Shown one piece after another: positions 22,077 to 33,469 of a DNA stretch of 64,000 nt. A program made the position numbers and the translations under genes. Numbering within the stretch: the stretch's first letter is position 1; the number at the start of each line of letters is the position of its first letter. This stretch comes from Ochotona curzoniae (lineage: Eukaryota > Chordata > Mammalia > Lagomorpha > Ochotonidae): assembly GCF_017591425.1 (NCBI RefSeq), contig NW_024465751.1, positions 5,394,001 through 5,458,000 on the forward strand. Reading direction: 5' to 3'. Below the pieces are notes generated by a model. That model had not been told where the DNA came from and did no database searches. It saw only the letters and a program-made list of their open reading frames with translations.

Positions 22077-23000
22077 AAAGAACGTAAAGAAAAAGAAAAG
22101 GAAGGAGGATGGTTTTTATAGGTGGGAGTGGGGAGGGAGGAAGAAAACCTGATTATCTTATCAGAACTGAACCTATGAAACAGTGTTCTATATATTAACA
22201 AAAAAATGTTTATGAAAAAGCTGAGATAAACTCATGAGGCAAAGAAAGTATAAGTAAGCAATGGAATTTGAACAGCAGCAACTGGGAACACTTCAAACGA
22301 AGGCAGAAAATTAATGTATCAATGCAAAAAAAATAAAAATGTGTTAGGGCAGATTTGCACAAATCACTCTAACTAGTGGAATTCACTGAACTGAGCCAAA
22401 AATTCCCAGTTTTCTTCTCGTGAAAGGGAAGAAAACAGGTTAGCAATAGCTCTTCATAAAGCAAGTGATTTCCAAGTTTACCCTGGGTTTCACATTCCCA
22501 TAGGAAATTTCCCAAAGTATTATATATGGGAAATTTTATGTTGCAGGTTGGGACATAATTTCACTTCTACTCTTAATCTATTATTTAGAACTCAGTTCTG
22601 CAACCCACCCTGGTATGGATAAACAGCTGGCAGTTTCTGTCAATAGATTCATGCCTCTACTTTCGGGCTTCTAGGCTAGCATTTATTTATCAGAGCTCTT
22701 AAATCACAGAAATTTCTTCCCCAACAGCAGAAGAAACGAAAGACAAAATTAAAGTATTGAAAGTTCTGAGCTTCAAATTCTCAAGAGTTTCAGGGGTCAC
22801 ATCTTTGGTGGAGCTATCCTTGGTCCTGAGTACCCCAACGGGCTGAGCCATTCAGAGATAAGATTCCCACCAAAAACGGCAAGGTGCATCATGGTATATA
22901 GATTTCAAGTTGTTCTATAAAAAGTGACTTTTCTGCCCCTCCTGGAAATCACACTTTGAGGGACATAATGAGAATGATTGGTCCAAGGAGTAAAAGGAGT
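22077..23000. other. Single-copy sequence, no gene recognised
   Basis: AT-rich DNA with short A-runs; no coding frame over 60 codons and no repeat match. Confidence 0.4.
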
Positions 23001-23125
23001 GGTGGACAGACATAGGTAATGTAGAATAGAGCAGAGGCTTTGTCACTAATCTCCGGTGATCTGGTCAAACTATCTCTAGATTATGGGCTTCAATTTCCTC
23101 TAAAATTCTGATACTGTACCTAGTG
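23001..23125 (+). repeat. Possible MIR fragment
   Basis: GGCTTTGTCACTAATCTCCG, GATCTGGTCAAACTATCTC and GGGCTTCAATTTCCTCTAAA track the forward MIR core (CTAGCTGTGTGACCTTGGGC, AAGTTACTTAACCTCT, GTGCCTCAGTTTCCTC). Weak. Confidence 0.4.
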
Positions 23126-23559
23126 AAACAGGCTTTCCTAGTTCAAACATAAACAGTAAGAACTTTTAGAGATGAACTATTTTCTTCTCTCAGTCTCATC
23201 AAACAAGAGTTCCAATGAATGCTCTGGGTCAGGGCATTCTCGAACTAATGCTAAGTCTATAGATAACTTGCATTTCTTGGAGGCATTTCAGTACAGTTTT
23301 AAAGAGCTTTAAGTAATTTTGTAGTAAAGTTTATACAACAAATCCAGGTGCCTAACGAAAATATGATTATATATTATAATAAAATTAAAAATGATAAAAC
23401 ATTCAAATTCAAAAGAAATGTTAACTGCAATGAATAGATATTATCACCAAAAATAGGACTCTTAAAATTTAGTTAATAGTGAAAAGTCATTAAAATGGTT
23501 AATCATGTAAGATAATGAAATAAACTTATCCCTTCCTTTTTTAAAACTGATGCCAACAA

Positions 23560-23740
23560 TCCATTCCATTTGTCCCTAGCTACTATCAACATCTGAATTC
23601 TAATAATTGTACTTATCCTGTGGTATAGCCTCCAGTGGGTCATGCTGTTTGCCTTTTATTCTCTGATTAGCTTCTGCTTTGCAGAAAAGCACTAAGCAGA
23701 TAGTAGGCATTCAATAAACACTTGTTTCACAACTACATTA
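23560..23740 (+). repeat. L2 3' terminus
   Basis: AGCACTAAGCAGATAGTAGG then CATTCAATAAACACTTGTTT is the classic L2/MIR-type terminus (GGCACATAGTAGGCGCTCAATAAATATTTGTTGAATGA). Confidence 0.6.
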
Positions 23741-24179
23741 AGCATTAAATGCAGAAGAAAATTATATGCAGAGTGTGAATATTCTACTTTTATAAAACTA
23801 AATAAAGCCAAGTCTGAAGATGAGTTAGACATTTGCTGTAAATTCATTTTATCTTGAACCACAAAATAGAAGTGAAGCTTAAAATAGCCATTTGTCTGCT
23901 AAAACCCAGGTAATTTTATTTGATCTGAAATTCAGTGAGATTCTCCTGGGGTTTATTGTGTGTCTGTGTGCATGCATGTGTGCCTGATGCATCTGTGTAA
24001 TGATGTGTCATTGAACTTGGTGCCGTATCATATCTTCCTATCCCTACTTGTTCACATTGTCTAGGTTTATATCATCATCTTTCCCTTGAGTTGCATAAAA
24101 CACGTGAATAAGCCTCTCTGATCACTCCGGATTCAATAATCTTTGACAAAGCTTACACAGTGTAAAAGTACCAGGTTAT

Positions 24180-24720
24180 GCAAGCATTTCTGTGTTTGAA
24201 ATGCTCCAAAGTCTTTCTGTGTTACTAGAGTAAAATCTCAACTCATTACTCACTCTCCTCTTCAGACTCTGGCCAACTTCCTCAATTTTGGGTCAACTCC
24301 TCCCCTTTTCATTTTACATTATACTTTCTCTTATCCTCAAAATCGAAACTCTGGACTTTCATTAAACCTCTATGTGGCAATTATCTCTGCCAGACGTATT
24401 CCTCCGTCAGATCATTTCAGACCGACTGCTTCTCATTCTCCAAGCCTGCTCCAATCACTTCCTAAAGACGCCTCTGGGACAATCCATCTCCACTACTTCC
24501 ACTACTCTATTTACTTCTGGTGTCTCATTGTATTTACGTTAAAACATTTGTTGTTGGCTGTTTCCATTAATTCATTTATTGAGTGTATCTGTCTCCTTCT
24601 CTAGCAAATATTCTTCCTGGTAACATGAAGCATATCAGTTTTCTCCATGTTAGAACCTAGCACAGCTCTGCGTGCACACTCACTAAACAACAGCTTGTTC
24701 AGTGAATGGATGAATGATTC
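24180..24720 (+). repeat. L2 3' region
   Basis: AGTCTTTCTGTGTTACTAGAG, CAGACTCTGGCCAACTTCC, CTCCGTCAGATCATTTCAG, TTAATTCATTTATTGAGTGT and the terminus AACCTAGCACAGCTCTGCGT...GTTCAGTGAATGGATGAATG fall in the order of the L2 3' end. Divergence is high. Confidence 0.6.
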
Positions 24721-24997
24721 TGACTTTGGCTCCTATCTGTACCCCCTATCTGTTCCCCCTCCAACACTCTCAGCACATTTCATTCTACTAATTAACTAAC
24801 TTGAATTTCCTTACATATGATTTTGAAGCAAGATGTGGAATTCATGGATAAAGGCAAAGGTAAATATATGGACAGAGAGCATTTCAGAATAAGATGATCC
24901 ATGATCACAGACACAGAGAAAGAGCACTGATTTTGTGCATGAAAATCTGTTAAGTCCACAGTCACCTGCTATCACAGTTCACTTCCAACGTGTTTTT

Positions 24998-25480
24998 CAA
25001 ACACTTATTTATTTGTTTGAAATGCTGAGTGACAAAGAGAGAAGGTGAGACAGAAAAGCCAGAGAGATTTTCCATCTGCAGGTTCATTGCCAAATTATCC
25101 ACAATGCTCAGGTGTGGGCCAGGCCAAATCCAGCAGCCAGGAGCCAGGAGCCAGTGGCCAGCAGCCAGGAGCTAGGAGCTAGGAGCTAGGAGCCAGGAGC
25201 CAGGAGCCAGCAGCCAGCAGTCAGGAACCAGGAACCAGCGGCCAGCAGCCAGGAGCCAGCAGCCAGCAGCCAGGAGCCAGGAGCCAGGAGCCAGCGGCCA
25301 GCAGCCAGGAGCCAGTGGCCAGCAGCCAGCAGTCAGCAGCCAAGAGTCAGAAAAGGAGCCATCTCTTACATGGGTTATCATGACCTGAATGCTTAAGCCA
25401 TCATTTCCTTCCTTCCCAGGTGTGTTTGTAGGAAGCTGCAATAGAAGCAGAATCTGGACTTCAATAATGGGTTGCAAACC
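24998..25480 (-). mobile_element. C-SINE interrupted by an internal minisatellite expansion
   Basis: The reversed tail (ACTTATTTATTTGTTTGAAA, GAGACAGAAAAGCCAGAGAG) and CATCTGCAGGTTCATTGCCA lead into CAGGTGTGGGCCAGGCCAAA. Here the normal SINE has AGCCAGGAGCCAGGAGC once; instead that word repeats for about 215 bp. The SINE resumes after it (AAAAGGAGCCATCTCTTACA, TTCCTTCCTTCCCAGGTGTG, GAAGCTGCAATAGAAGCAGA). The older tail type and high drift make it an old copy. Confidence 0.75.
25131..25347 (-). repeat. Minisatellite built from the C-SINE core word
   Basis: A tandem run of 7-mers, AGCCAGG / AGCCAGC / AGCTAGG / GGCCAGC, repeated about 30 times with higher-order patterning. It arises in the AGCCAGGAGCCAGGAGC segment that every C-SINE in the window carries in two copies. 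On the minus strand it stays open and encodes a leucine-, alanine- and tryptophan-rich repeat peptide (within 25172-25540), which I take as incidental. Confidence 0.9.
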
Positions 25481-25800
25481 ATGAGTGAATCTGTTTAGAC
25501 TATAATCCACGTCACAGGCTAAATTCTGGGAAAAACTCAATGGGAAAAACCATACATTGCTTCACACAAAATATAGAGACAGGGTGGGGAAGATATCTGG
25601 ATCATTGTTTCAGTCAGTTTCTTATTAGAACGGAGTAAGAAGTGTATTATTGTATCAGTCCCTGTGAACCAAGTCTGAGCAGAAAGCTTAGGAGTAATGG
25701 TGAAAAGTAATGTGCTATTCTAAAAGAAGACACGGTAAGAAATCACAATCAGACATCTTTGTCTGTATGGATGCACATGCAGGGAGTCAGTTTATTACAG
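25481..25800. other. Single-copy sequence, no gene recognised
   Basis: Nothing coding or repetitive recognised. Confidence 0.4.
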
Positions 25801-25995
25801 TGTTTATAGCATAAGACTTTGATCATAACAACTGATGTGAGAATGCAAACACTGCCACTGACTAGGTGTGCCAAACACTTCACGTAACCTCCCTATGTCC
25901 TAGTTTTCTCATCTGCAGCATGGAAATAGTCACAATTCCTCCTCAATTTCTCCGATGATTAAATGAAGTGATAAAAGTAAAATGTTGAAAAGAGA
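25801..25995 (+). repeat. MIR element
   Basis: CACTGCCACTGACTAGGTGTG, ACTTCACGTAACCTCCCTAT, GTCCTAGTTTTCTCATCTGC, AGCATGGAAATAG and GATGATTAAATGAAGTGATA follow the forward MIR from the core through the 3' part in order. Confidence 0.8.
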
Positions 25996-26521
25996 ACCTG
26001 CCAGATAGAAATATTGACTAAAACTTATCAATTTTGCATTATTTTTTGGCAATGGTGAGATTTTTAAAAACTGCAGCAAAAAAAGAACATGTCAAGACCA
26101 TTATCAGAAATAAGCTTGATCTCCTTGTAATAGTGGAGTCTGATTATTCCCTTTTGTCCCTGCTATGCCTACCAAACTAAATTCAGATTCTAGTATCATG
26201 TTAGAGTCCTTAGAGGAAAAGAATTCTTCCATAAAGAAATTTCGGTAGATTTCTAGCTTAAGGAAACAGAAACAATAAATATAGACTAGTGAAAAAGGCA
26301 CAAATGTGTGTCAGCATGGTTCCAGGGCAGCACTGTAGTCCACCATCAATTATTAACCAAGGTCAATATTTGTGGCATAGAGAAGCATTTTAGCATATAT
26401 TATTTATGCAGATGGTTATAATAGGTACTGCATGGTTGAATAGGGAGTTTCAAAAGTGGAATACTATTAACAAGAAAACTAGTTGGCACAGGAAATAGAA
26501 TACATTCTTTTCCAGGAAAAT
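25996..26521. other. Single-copy sequence, no gene recognised
   Basis: AT-rich DNA without recognised features. Confidence 0.4.
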
Positions 26522-26645
26522 ATCTTCTCTCTCTCCTACCACTCCTCTCTCCTTCTTTTCTTCCTCCTCACCTCTTTTTCCCTCCTCTTTTGTCCATTCC
26601 TTTTCTCTTCTCTGTCCTTCTTCCTTATCACTCTCTCTCCCTCCA
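26522..26645. repeat. Polypyrimidine (CT-rich) tract
   Basis: About 120 bp that is nearly all C and T, with few purines. It accounts for the overlapping 74- and 76-codon frames on both strands. Confidence 0.85.
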
Positions 26646-26794
26646 TCATTTCATTTTTACACAATGGAATAAATTCCAATAAGTCTATAATTTCTGTATT
26701 GAAGTGAAAAGTGGTCAATACAACCCAAAACACACGATAGTCGTCAGATGTCACATTGTCCCACAAACTTAGAGATGACTGATTGAATTGCTTT

Positions 26795-26960
26795 TAACAT
26801 AAAATGTGTGTTTCTTAATCCTAACAAAATCCCTAAGAGGTGGGCAGCATTTTCATCTCTGTCTCCCCGATGAGATTATGGAGAGGTGAAATAATTTGCT
26901 CTGTAATAACAGGCAAACTCTTAAGCATGTTAGTACATGTTCTATGTTTAATCTGTCTCC
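26795..26960 (-). repeat. MIR element
   Basis: TAATCCTAACAAAATCCCTA, AGAGGTGGGCAGCATTTTCA, TGAGATTATGGAGAGGTGAA and ATAATTTGCTCTGTAATAAC follow the reversed MIR (AATCCTCACAACAACCCTAT, GAGGTAGGTACTATTATT, GAGGAAACTGAGGC). Confidence 0.7.
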
Positions 26961-27714
26961 TATCAGAAGTTAGGAGAATGCTGTTCTGAGTTGCTAGTAT
27001 GACATAGCTCCTAATTCAAAGGTTGGCTAGTAACAGGAATACTTCGCAGCTGAATTACAACATAATGTAAACCTATATCTACCAAGGAATATGCATTGGA
27101 CTGTTTGCTTGCATAGAAGCATAAACGTCACGTATTGGAAGAAGTATGGTGCCAATGTACTGAATGCTGCTGGTCACATCACTAGACTCAACATTCCTCA
27201 AGGTGCATGTGACCTTCTTTCTACATGACACTAGGAATATAAGGTAATAAAACTAACACATACGTGACAGTTATCTTGTAGTAGAAATTTGCAGGGGTGT
27301 AGCTCAATTATTCCAGAAAAAAAAAAAGATTGATTTAGTGAAAACAATTATTTCTGAGTCCTTGCCTATAAAACTATTAGTGAATTATGTAAAGAAAATA
27401 AAACAGCATGGAGCAGTTTCTGCCTTTCAGGCTTTTACTAAGCTGGGGATGATAAACCCTACTAACTAAACCAGAAAAGAAGGAACAGGGCCACGCGTGG
27501 TTTGTCCTTGTGCTAAACGGGAAGTGTGAGTACTTAGAAAGTTTATTGACAACCAATGAGAGTAGAAAACATTACAGAACTTTATGAATGGCTGTTAAAG
27601 TCTCAGATGAAGAATTTATCCTGACTGTCAAAAAAAACTTAAAAGGGCATTAAGGATGTCATTGAAAAATAAGTGACAAGAAGAGACAAAAGTCAGAACT
27701 CAGCATGGGCAAAA
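26961..27714. other. Single-copy sequence, no gene recognised
   Basis: GGGGTGTAGCTCA at 27295-27307 followed by an A-run resembles the first 13 bases of tRNA-Ala but goes no further. Nothing else stands out. Confidence 0.4.
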
Positions 27715-27910
27715 TACATTGGGATTCTCATCTCGGTTCATAACCTTTCTTCTTTTTCTGCTTAATTTCTTAGTCCCTGGTATTCTTATCTGTAAAATGG
27801 GAATTATTATAATAGGCATTGAATTACACAAATAAGTAAGATGCAACATGTGAAGTGATTAACATGGTACATGCCACAGGATTAGTTGCTACTTTTACGT
27901 TGGTACTATT
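27715..27910 (+). repeat. MIR element
   Basis: CTCATCTCGGTTCATAACCT, CTTAATTTCTTAGTCCCTGG, TATTCTTATCTGTAAAATGG, GAATTATTATAATAGGCATT and GTGAAGTGATTAACATGGTA run in forward MIR order; CTGTAAAATGGGAATTATTA is near-consensus. Confidence 0.8.
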
Positions 27911-28865
27911 ACCTTATATTCTTAGTATCATGTAGAAAGTGACAGAGTCAGAATGTCAGAGGAGTGAAGCCATCAAATCTAACTCAGTATGTTCTAAAGG
28001 AAATAAGCTTTCCTTTTAGCATTTTGTTCCTGAGGACAGGCAGTAGCTCAGCAAAGTTGAGCAGCATATTTTTATTTGTATTTGTCTACCGAGTTGTATC
28101 TACAGGCAAGGCAGCCCTAGAGGGTCTTCAAAGGATCAACTTACTTCAGAAGGTTTCAATTTTCATCAAGAATTGTAGCAAAGGTCATTCTGTACAGAAA
28201 TGACTCAGCAGAGAACAGTGATTACTCAATGCCAATAGTTTCATCAAAAACACTTTTAGATAATGGCAAGAGTAAAATATGCCTGTGTTTCTTTTTTTGT
28301 CCCCTTATTTATGAATCACAAAACAGGGAAGCTTAATAGAGGCAACAGAGGAGGCTCTAAAGAACAACTGGGCGGTCTTTGCCAAAGCTCCCCGGCATCT
28401 CACAAGGCCTTACTGAAGGCAGGATGCCACCATGTACCACACTTGTGCTGTGTGCAGCTAATGCACCTGATTGACCAGGGGTAGAGCCCTGTGCAAGCAC
28501 ACTGAGCCCCACTTGACAGGTTTTGAGCTGATCTAGGCTCAGTTCCTTCATGTTCCACATTTTTGACTGAGTCCAAAGCATCATTATCTCCTGAGATTCT
28601 CACAGCTGGGTCTTCTGCCCTTTCTTTAGTTCCAGTCTGTTCTCCACAGTTGTGACTCGTCACATACCTGTAGTTTTCCTGCTTTTGTCAAGACATTCAA
28701 TGGCTCTACCTTTCAGTCTTATTTCTAATTCCTTTTGTCCTTGCAGAAGTTGCTGCCATTATTGTCATAACCATCAATTCTGAATAAAATCCAAATTGCT
28801 CTCAAAAGAATCTAAGACTTAAAATCAACCGGTATTTCCAACCTAGTTACAAAAATGCCTGCCAA
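27911..28865. other. Single-copy sequence, no gene recognised
   Basis: Frames of 73-87 codons overlap one another on both strands at 28263-28663 without any recognised domain. No repeat match. Confidence 0.4.
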
Positions 28866-29090
28866 TTACTGAGAGTTAGTATGCCCCAGATTGTGCACTC
28901 TTTCTCAGTAAGTAACTTATAAAATAGCCCGTTGTATTATTTTATTCTAACAACCATCATGAAAGGTAGTCACAACATATTCAACAGATTAGGGCACTTG
29001 AGGCAAGGAGAAGCTAAGCATCTTGGTTGAATTCACAAAGCCAATAAGTAACACTAAGAATTTAAACTTAGTTTGTGTCCTTCCCATTTT
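28866..29090 (-). repeat. MIR element, long
   Basis: TGCCCCAGATTGTGCACTCT, AGTAACTTATAAAATAGCCC, TTCTAACAACCATCATGAAA, GGTAGTCACAACATATTCAA, GAGGCAAGGAGAAGCTAAGC and ATTCACAAAGCCAATAAGTA trace the reversed MIR over most of its length. Confidence 0.8.
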
Positions 29091-29489
29091 CATGAGGTCA
29101 ACCAGTGTTTCAACTTCATCTTCAGCCTCCCCTTCCACAACACATGACTGCTTGTCTCTGTGAAGTAAACCAACCCCACCAGCTCTTTGGATCTTTGCAC
29201 ATACTTTATTTTTTCGTGGGCTGCTGCCCTCGCCTCCCATCCTCAGAGCAAAACTCCCACCATTACAGCAGATCCTTGGGGTGCCACAGTCCAGCATTGA
29301 TGGTTCATGAGCCTCTGCAAGTATTGTTTGCTCATTGCTGATACACTTCTCTCTTCTCCAAAGAGCTTTTGAGGAATCATCTATTTGAGAGTCACCTAGG
29401 CGGTCACCATACATTTCCTGCAGCCACTGAGTCAAGGGGTTGACTGACAGGAGGGAACTGCAGTATGCCTGCAGAAGCAAACCTTGCAA
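29091..29489 (-). other. Open reading frame of unknown status (frame spans 28989-29489)
   Basis: A 166-codon minus-strand frame starts at ATG 29487-29489. Its C-terminal third is translated MIR sequence, which argues against a real gene. The N-terminal part (QWLQEMYGDRLGDSQIDDSS) is outside the MIR and looks ordinary for a protein, but I recognise no family. It has no Kozak or promoter context that I can identify. Most likely a chance frame. Confidence 0.12.
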
Positions 29490-30840
29490 CTACATCTTGG
29501 TTCAGCTGCTTTCCTGCCTACCTGACTTCTTTAAGAGCACCATCAACAAACCCCCATCACAGGATCTGCCTCCAGTGAACTGACTGAAGGTGGGTGCTCT
29601 CTTCTTTCCTGTTTTTTTTTCAACATTTTCAAGTGAAACATGGTCCAATACTCCATGTTAAAGATCATGAGGACAACATACTCCAAGAATTTTTGAATGC
29701 TTCCGTTCTGTAAGCATTGCTCATTGGCGGTAGCGCATGGGCCACATTTTAAGTAGAGATATGTGAATGTGCAGGTTTCTGTCGTTCAAGCTAGCTATAA
29801 TTAGCACATTTGGAGCTGACAAGACCTATCTCGAAGAAGAATACTATATTTCACCAAGACTCAGGTTAGCAAAGCGTTAACAATAAGCTGGTTTCAGTCT
29901 TGCTTCTCAGGATTGAAGATGAGATGGAGGAGGTGAAAGTATCCCTCGCACAGGAGCAAGTCTTAGGGTTTCACTTTAAAATACAGCTTTGCATTGAAGA
30001 CATAATACAGGTTATCTTCCTGTTTATTAGTAAATTATGCAAACAATACATCCAAATTTAGTTTAAGATTTATATAAAGATGACCAACATGAGCACTTAA
30101 TTGGATAGGCTGGTAATTCTTCCTATATGCTGAGCTTCAATTCCCATCAATCATAGTCTAATTCAGTTCTAATTTTTGCATTCTCTTACTCATTCTTCTA
30201 ATCATCCTGGATTTGTATTGTAGTAAACAACTTCTACTTTCCTATGTAGAAGGTAGACATATTTATTTGTGCCAGACTTGTCTAGCCCCTTGAAACATCT
30301 TTTAGCTTTTAGAACAACCTCTATTTCACATTTCAATGTATCTTAATTCGATTAGTTGCAATTCATCAGATCTAAGGTGTTCATCCAGCCAGTTTTGCTC
30401 CATTTCACTTACAAAGTCAAAAGTCTTTCTCTCTTTCTTGCAACTCTTTACTTGTTTCCTATTCCATGGACAAAATAAAATTTCCAAAAGAACATCAGGT
30501 TATGTAATGTTCTTTGGGACCCAGCAGAGGAATAAAGTGACTTGAGGACAGTCTTGTTCCAATTGAGAAAAGACAAAATGCTTTGGCAATGAGTTTTTAT
30601 ATCACCACAATCTCCTAATCACTTCTCTTTTATTGAACAATGCCTCATTATCACTCAAAGTGCTCTTCATAGGACCAGATTCTAGTGGCTTTTACAGCCT
30701 AGCTTCATCCCTGAGGACCAATCGGTTCTGCTATATGGGGAATAATTTCTTTCTCTCTGTGTAAAAAAGCATTGCAATAAAGTGGAGGGTATACAGCTTT
30801 CTTGAAAAGTGGTTTGTATCTTTCAAATGATTGCTCGCAG
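29490..30840. other. Single-copy sequence, no gene recognised
   Basis: Mostly AT-rich unique DNA with a T-run at 29612-29620. The direct repeat ATTGCTCGCA at 30830-30839 is the left duplication of the next SINE. Confidence 0.4.
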
Positions 30841-31174
30841 TTTTTTTTTTTAAGATTTATCTTATTTTTATCGCAAAGTCAGATATACAGAGGAAGAGAG
30901 ACAGAGAGCAAGATCTTCTGTCTGATGATTCACTCCCCAAGTGGTTGCAATGTCCAGTGCTGCGCCAGTCCCAAGCCAGGAGCCAGGAACTTCCTCCAGG
31001 TCTCCCCCATGGGTGCAGGGTCCCAAGGCTTTGGGCTGTCCTCAACTGCTTTCCCAGGCCACAAGCAGGGAGCTGGATGGGAAGTGGAGCTGTCGGGATT
31101 AGAACTGGTGCCCACGTGACATCCCGGCACTTTCAAGGCAAGGACTTTAGCTGCTAGGCCACAGCACTGGGCCC
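30841..31174 (-). mobile_element. C-SINE, young copy with target-site duplication
   Basis: A T-run, then ATCGCAAAGTCAGATATACA, GATGATTCACTCCCCAAGTG, AAGCCAGGAGCCAGGAACTT, GGTCTCCCCCATGGGTGCAG, CAAGCAGGGAGCTGGATGGG and GACTTTAGCTGCTAGGCCAC. It is flanked by ATTGCTCGCA (30830-30839) and ATTGCTCACA (31176-31185), 9 of 10 identical. The internal open frames on both strands are SINE translations. Confidence 0.95.
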
Positions 31175-31185
31175 AATTGCTCACA

Positions 31186-31779
31186 ATTTTTATTGATGGG
31201 CTCAAGACAGGCGATGGCTTTAGGACAGAACAAGACTTCTAAGCAAGACAAAATAACGTAACATGTGGCCAAAGACTAAACAGATAGGTGATTTTGACTG
31301 CTCCTAAGCCAGTGTTGATCAATTAGACCTAGCTGAGATATTTGGGGAATAAAAGGAAACCAACTATAACCACTTTGTGAAAACCATTTTTGAAGAAATT
31401 CTTTGTTTCATTCACCTCTATTTCAGTGGGTCTGTGTGTTACTTTTTGTTTCCAGTCCCATCAGCCCTGCTTTTCACATGCTTCCATATTTAGATTTCCT
31501 GAGGTTTATGAAGCACTAGAAAATTTCTTTGAACTGTTCACAAAACATTTTGAAACTTCAAGGTACAAATTGAGTCCCATCATAGCCTTGACTTTTAATT
31601 TAAGAATGACTCAAAGCCGTAAAATTATTGAAACAATAAAACATCATGTAATCTGTTAGCTTTCCGCTCCAAACCGCTATTTCAATGATCAGATTTCCCC
31701 CAGGGAGGACAGAGCGACACCGACACTGAAGGGAAATATTAGATGCTCAAACCCCAAGCAAGACACAACACAGGGCTGC
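31186..31779. other. Single-copy sequence, no gene recognised
   Basis: The 89-codon plus frame at 31390-31659 has no recognised domain. No repeat match. Confidence 0.4.
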
Positions 31780-31930
31780 TGTAAAATACCATCTAACTGA
31801 ATTCCCACTATGGCCCCATGAATGATTACTGCATCCCAATTTATGGTGAGAAAGAGGAGATTTAAAGTAACTAAGCATCTTGCCTATGTCACAAGGTAAG
31901 GCGGGTGTGCTTTCTGAGCTCAGCGTTGAG
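31780..31930 (-). repeat. MIR fragment
   Basis: GTGAGAAAGAGGAGATTTAA, AGTAACTAAGCATCTTGCC, TATGTCACAAGGTAAGGCGG and GTGTGCTTTCTGAGCTCAGC match the reversed MIR core (AAACTGAGGC, AGTAACTTGCCC, AAGGTCACACAGC). Confidence 0.65.
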
Positions 31931-32149
31931 CAGCCTGCCTTCACTGCCCAACGAGCTCATCCGTTCTGTAGGTGGATGGATGGATATACAGCTCACACTC
32001 AAACACAGCTCTTCCTGCAGATTCTCCCCTGTGCTTCAGACTAAAATTTATAGCTACCGATTCAACTTTTCCACTAGAATGATCTAAACATAACATGTCC
32101 ACAGCAAAACTATTTGTTATATCACTGACCCTTACCCATTTGCCACCAG

Positions 32150-32905
32150 ATCTTCTCAATGAACAGCCATTGCCTGTGTTTAAGTCAGACACTGGGAATC
32201 ACTCTTCCCTCCTCTGCTATCTTCATCCAATCCCTTGAAGGGCACTATTGATCTATCCAGAAAATAGGTTCGAAATGCACCATAACTCACCATGTTTTCC
32301 ACTAGCAGAACTAATTCAAACTACCAGAATTTCTTGAGTGGAAATAGCTTTATATCTGGTCTCTTTTTTTCACTCTTGCCCCCTACCATCCACACAGTGA
32401 CCAGAGTGATTGTTCTACAGCGTGCATCAAATCACACCAACCTCCCACTTAAATCACCCGGAAGGATTTCTATTTGCTCTAAAATAAATGTATTGCTGCC
32501 CACATGAATCAGATCATCCAGAGTGCTAGCTCTGACTGCATTTTCCCTCTTGTTCAATACACTTACCATCACTTAAGCACCCTTCCTCTCATTAAATATT
32601 TGGTTTCCTTCAGAAAATTAATCAGTCCAGGGGAGTGTCCTAGTTCCCTTACTGTCAGTACACTTCCCCGGACTAGTTTGCTTGAGGGCTGTGGTTTTCG
32701 ATTCATTATCTAATAATGTCGACTAACACCGTGGCAGTGACTATTCGCTGGCAGGATTCTCACCTCACGCTGTTTTCATATTCTTCTTTATCTCTGCTGG
32801 AACATCATTCACTATCTCTTCTTGGGTAACTCCATTTATCTCAAATGTCATTTCCTTAGGGATTCTTCTCTGGATTCTCCAAACCATAGATGGCTATTGC
32901 TGTAT
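32150..32905 (+). repeat. L2 3' region
   Basis: GACCAGAGTGATTGTTCTAC then AGCGTGCATCAAATCACACC mirrors the L2 words AGAGTGATCTTTCTAAAATG and CAAATCTGATCATGTCAC. AAATCACCCGGAAGGATTTC and CATTTATCTCAAATGTCATTTCC follow in L2 order. Confidence 0.7.
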
Positions 32906-33061
32906 GTTCCCACAATACCGTTTTCTTTCTTTAAAAATTCTCACCAAAATCTGTAATCAAATGAATAGCTGCGTGGCTTTACGCTGAAGTCTAAACTTCA
33001 CCAAGAAATCATCCTGACTTTTGAATTGCTGAATCCTAAGAACCCAGTGCTTTTCCCTTAC

Positions 33062-33458
33062 CATGTTAGCCTGTTTTGTATGACTTTAGCAAAATACCTG
33101 ATGCTGAGTAGTGTCCAAAGGGGTTCATTTGAATCATCGGCTGGTGGCTGAAAGATCCAAATAGCATGGACTGGTGTCCTGGTGAGGATCCCTTTTCTGC
33201 TTGCCACATGACAGAGGTGTGGCCAAGGCCCCCTCTGTGTATGGAGGAGATGTTTGCGCAAGACAACAAAAAAAGGATCCAGAGAAAATCAGGCTGATTT
33301 ATCACAACCAATTCCCAAAGGACTTCTTCGGAGTGAAGAAATAAGCACTCCCTTAAATCCTTGGTCACCTCCCTCCTGGTATCACCTCATAAAGATGCTA
33401 CCATTTCTCTACAGTGCAATATTGGGGATTATTCTTACAACACATAAACCTTTCCGGG
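33062..33458 (-). mobile_element. ERVL-MaLR solo LTR (MST/MLT1-like)
   Basis: CATGTTAGCCTGTTTTGTAT, AGCAAAATACCTGATGCTGA, GGCTGGTGGCTGAAAGATCC, GACTGGTGTCCTGGTGAGGA, CTTGCCACATGACAGAGGTG and, at the far end, CAATATTGGGGATTATTCTTACAACACATAAAC correspond in order to the reversed MST/MLT1 LTR. The overlapping 178-codon plus frame (33254-33790) is antisense LTR plus L2 and is not a gene. Confidence 0.8.
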
Positions 33459-33469
33459 TCTGCACCCAC

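Noticed and set aside
25131..25347. CRISPR-like regular repeats
   Set aside because: Units are 7 bp, contiguous and without unique spacers, in a eukaryotic SINE. It is a minisatellite.
27294..27328. tRNA-Ala-like GGGGTGTAGCTCA followed by an A-run
   Set aside because: Only 13 bases match the start of tRNA-Ala; no anticodon arm, B-box or acceptor end follows. Probably chance, or at most a tiny tRNA-fragment retrocopy.
28989..29489. 166-codon minus-strand frame as a gene
   Set aside because: A third of it is MIR sequence and no homologous domain is visible; kept only as a low-confidence note.
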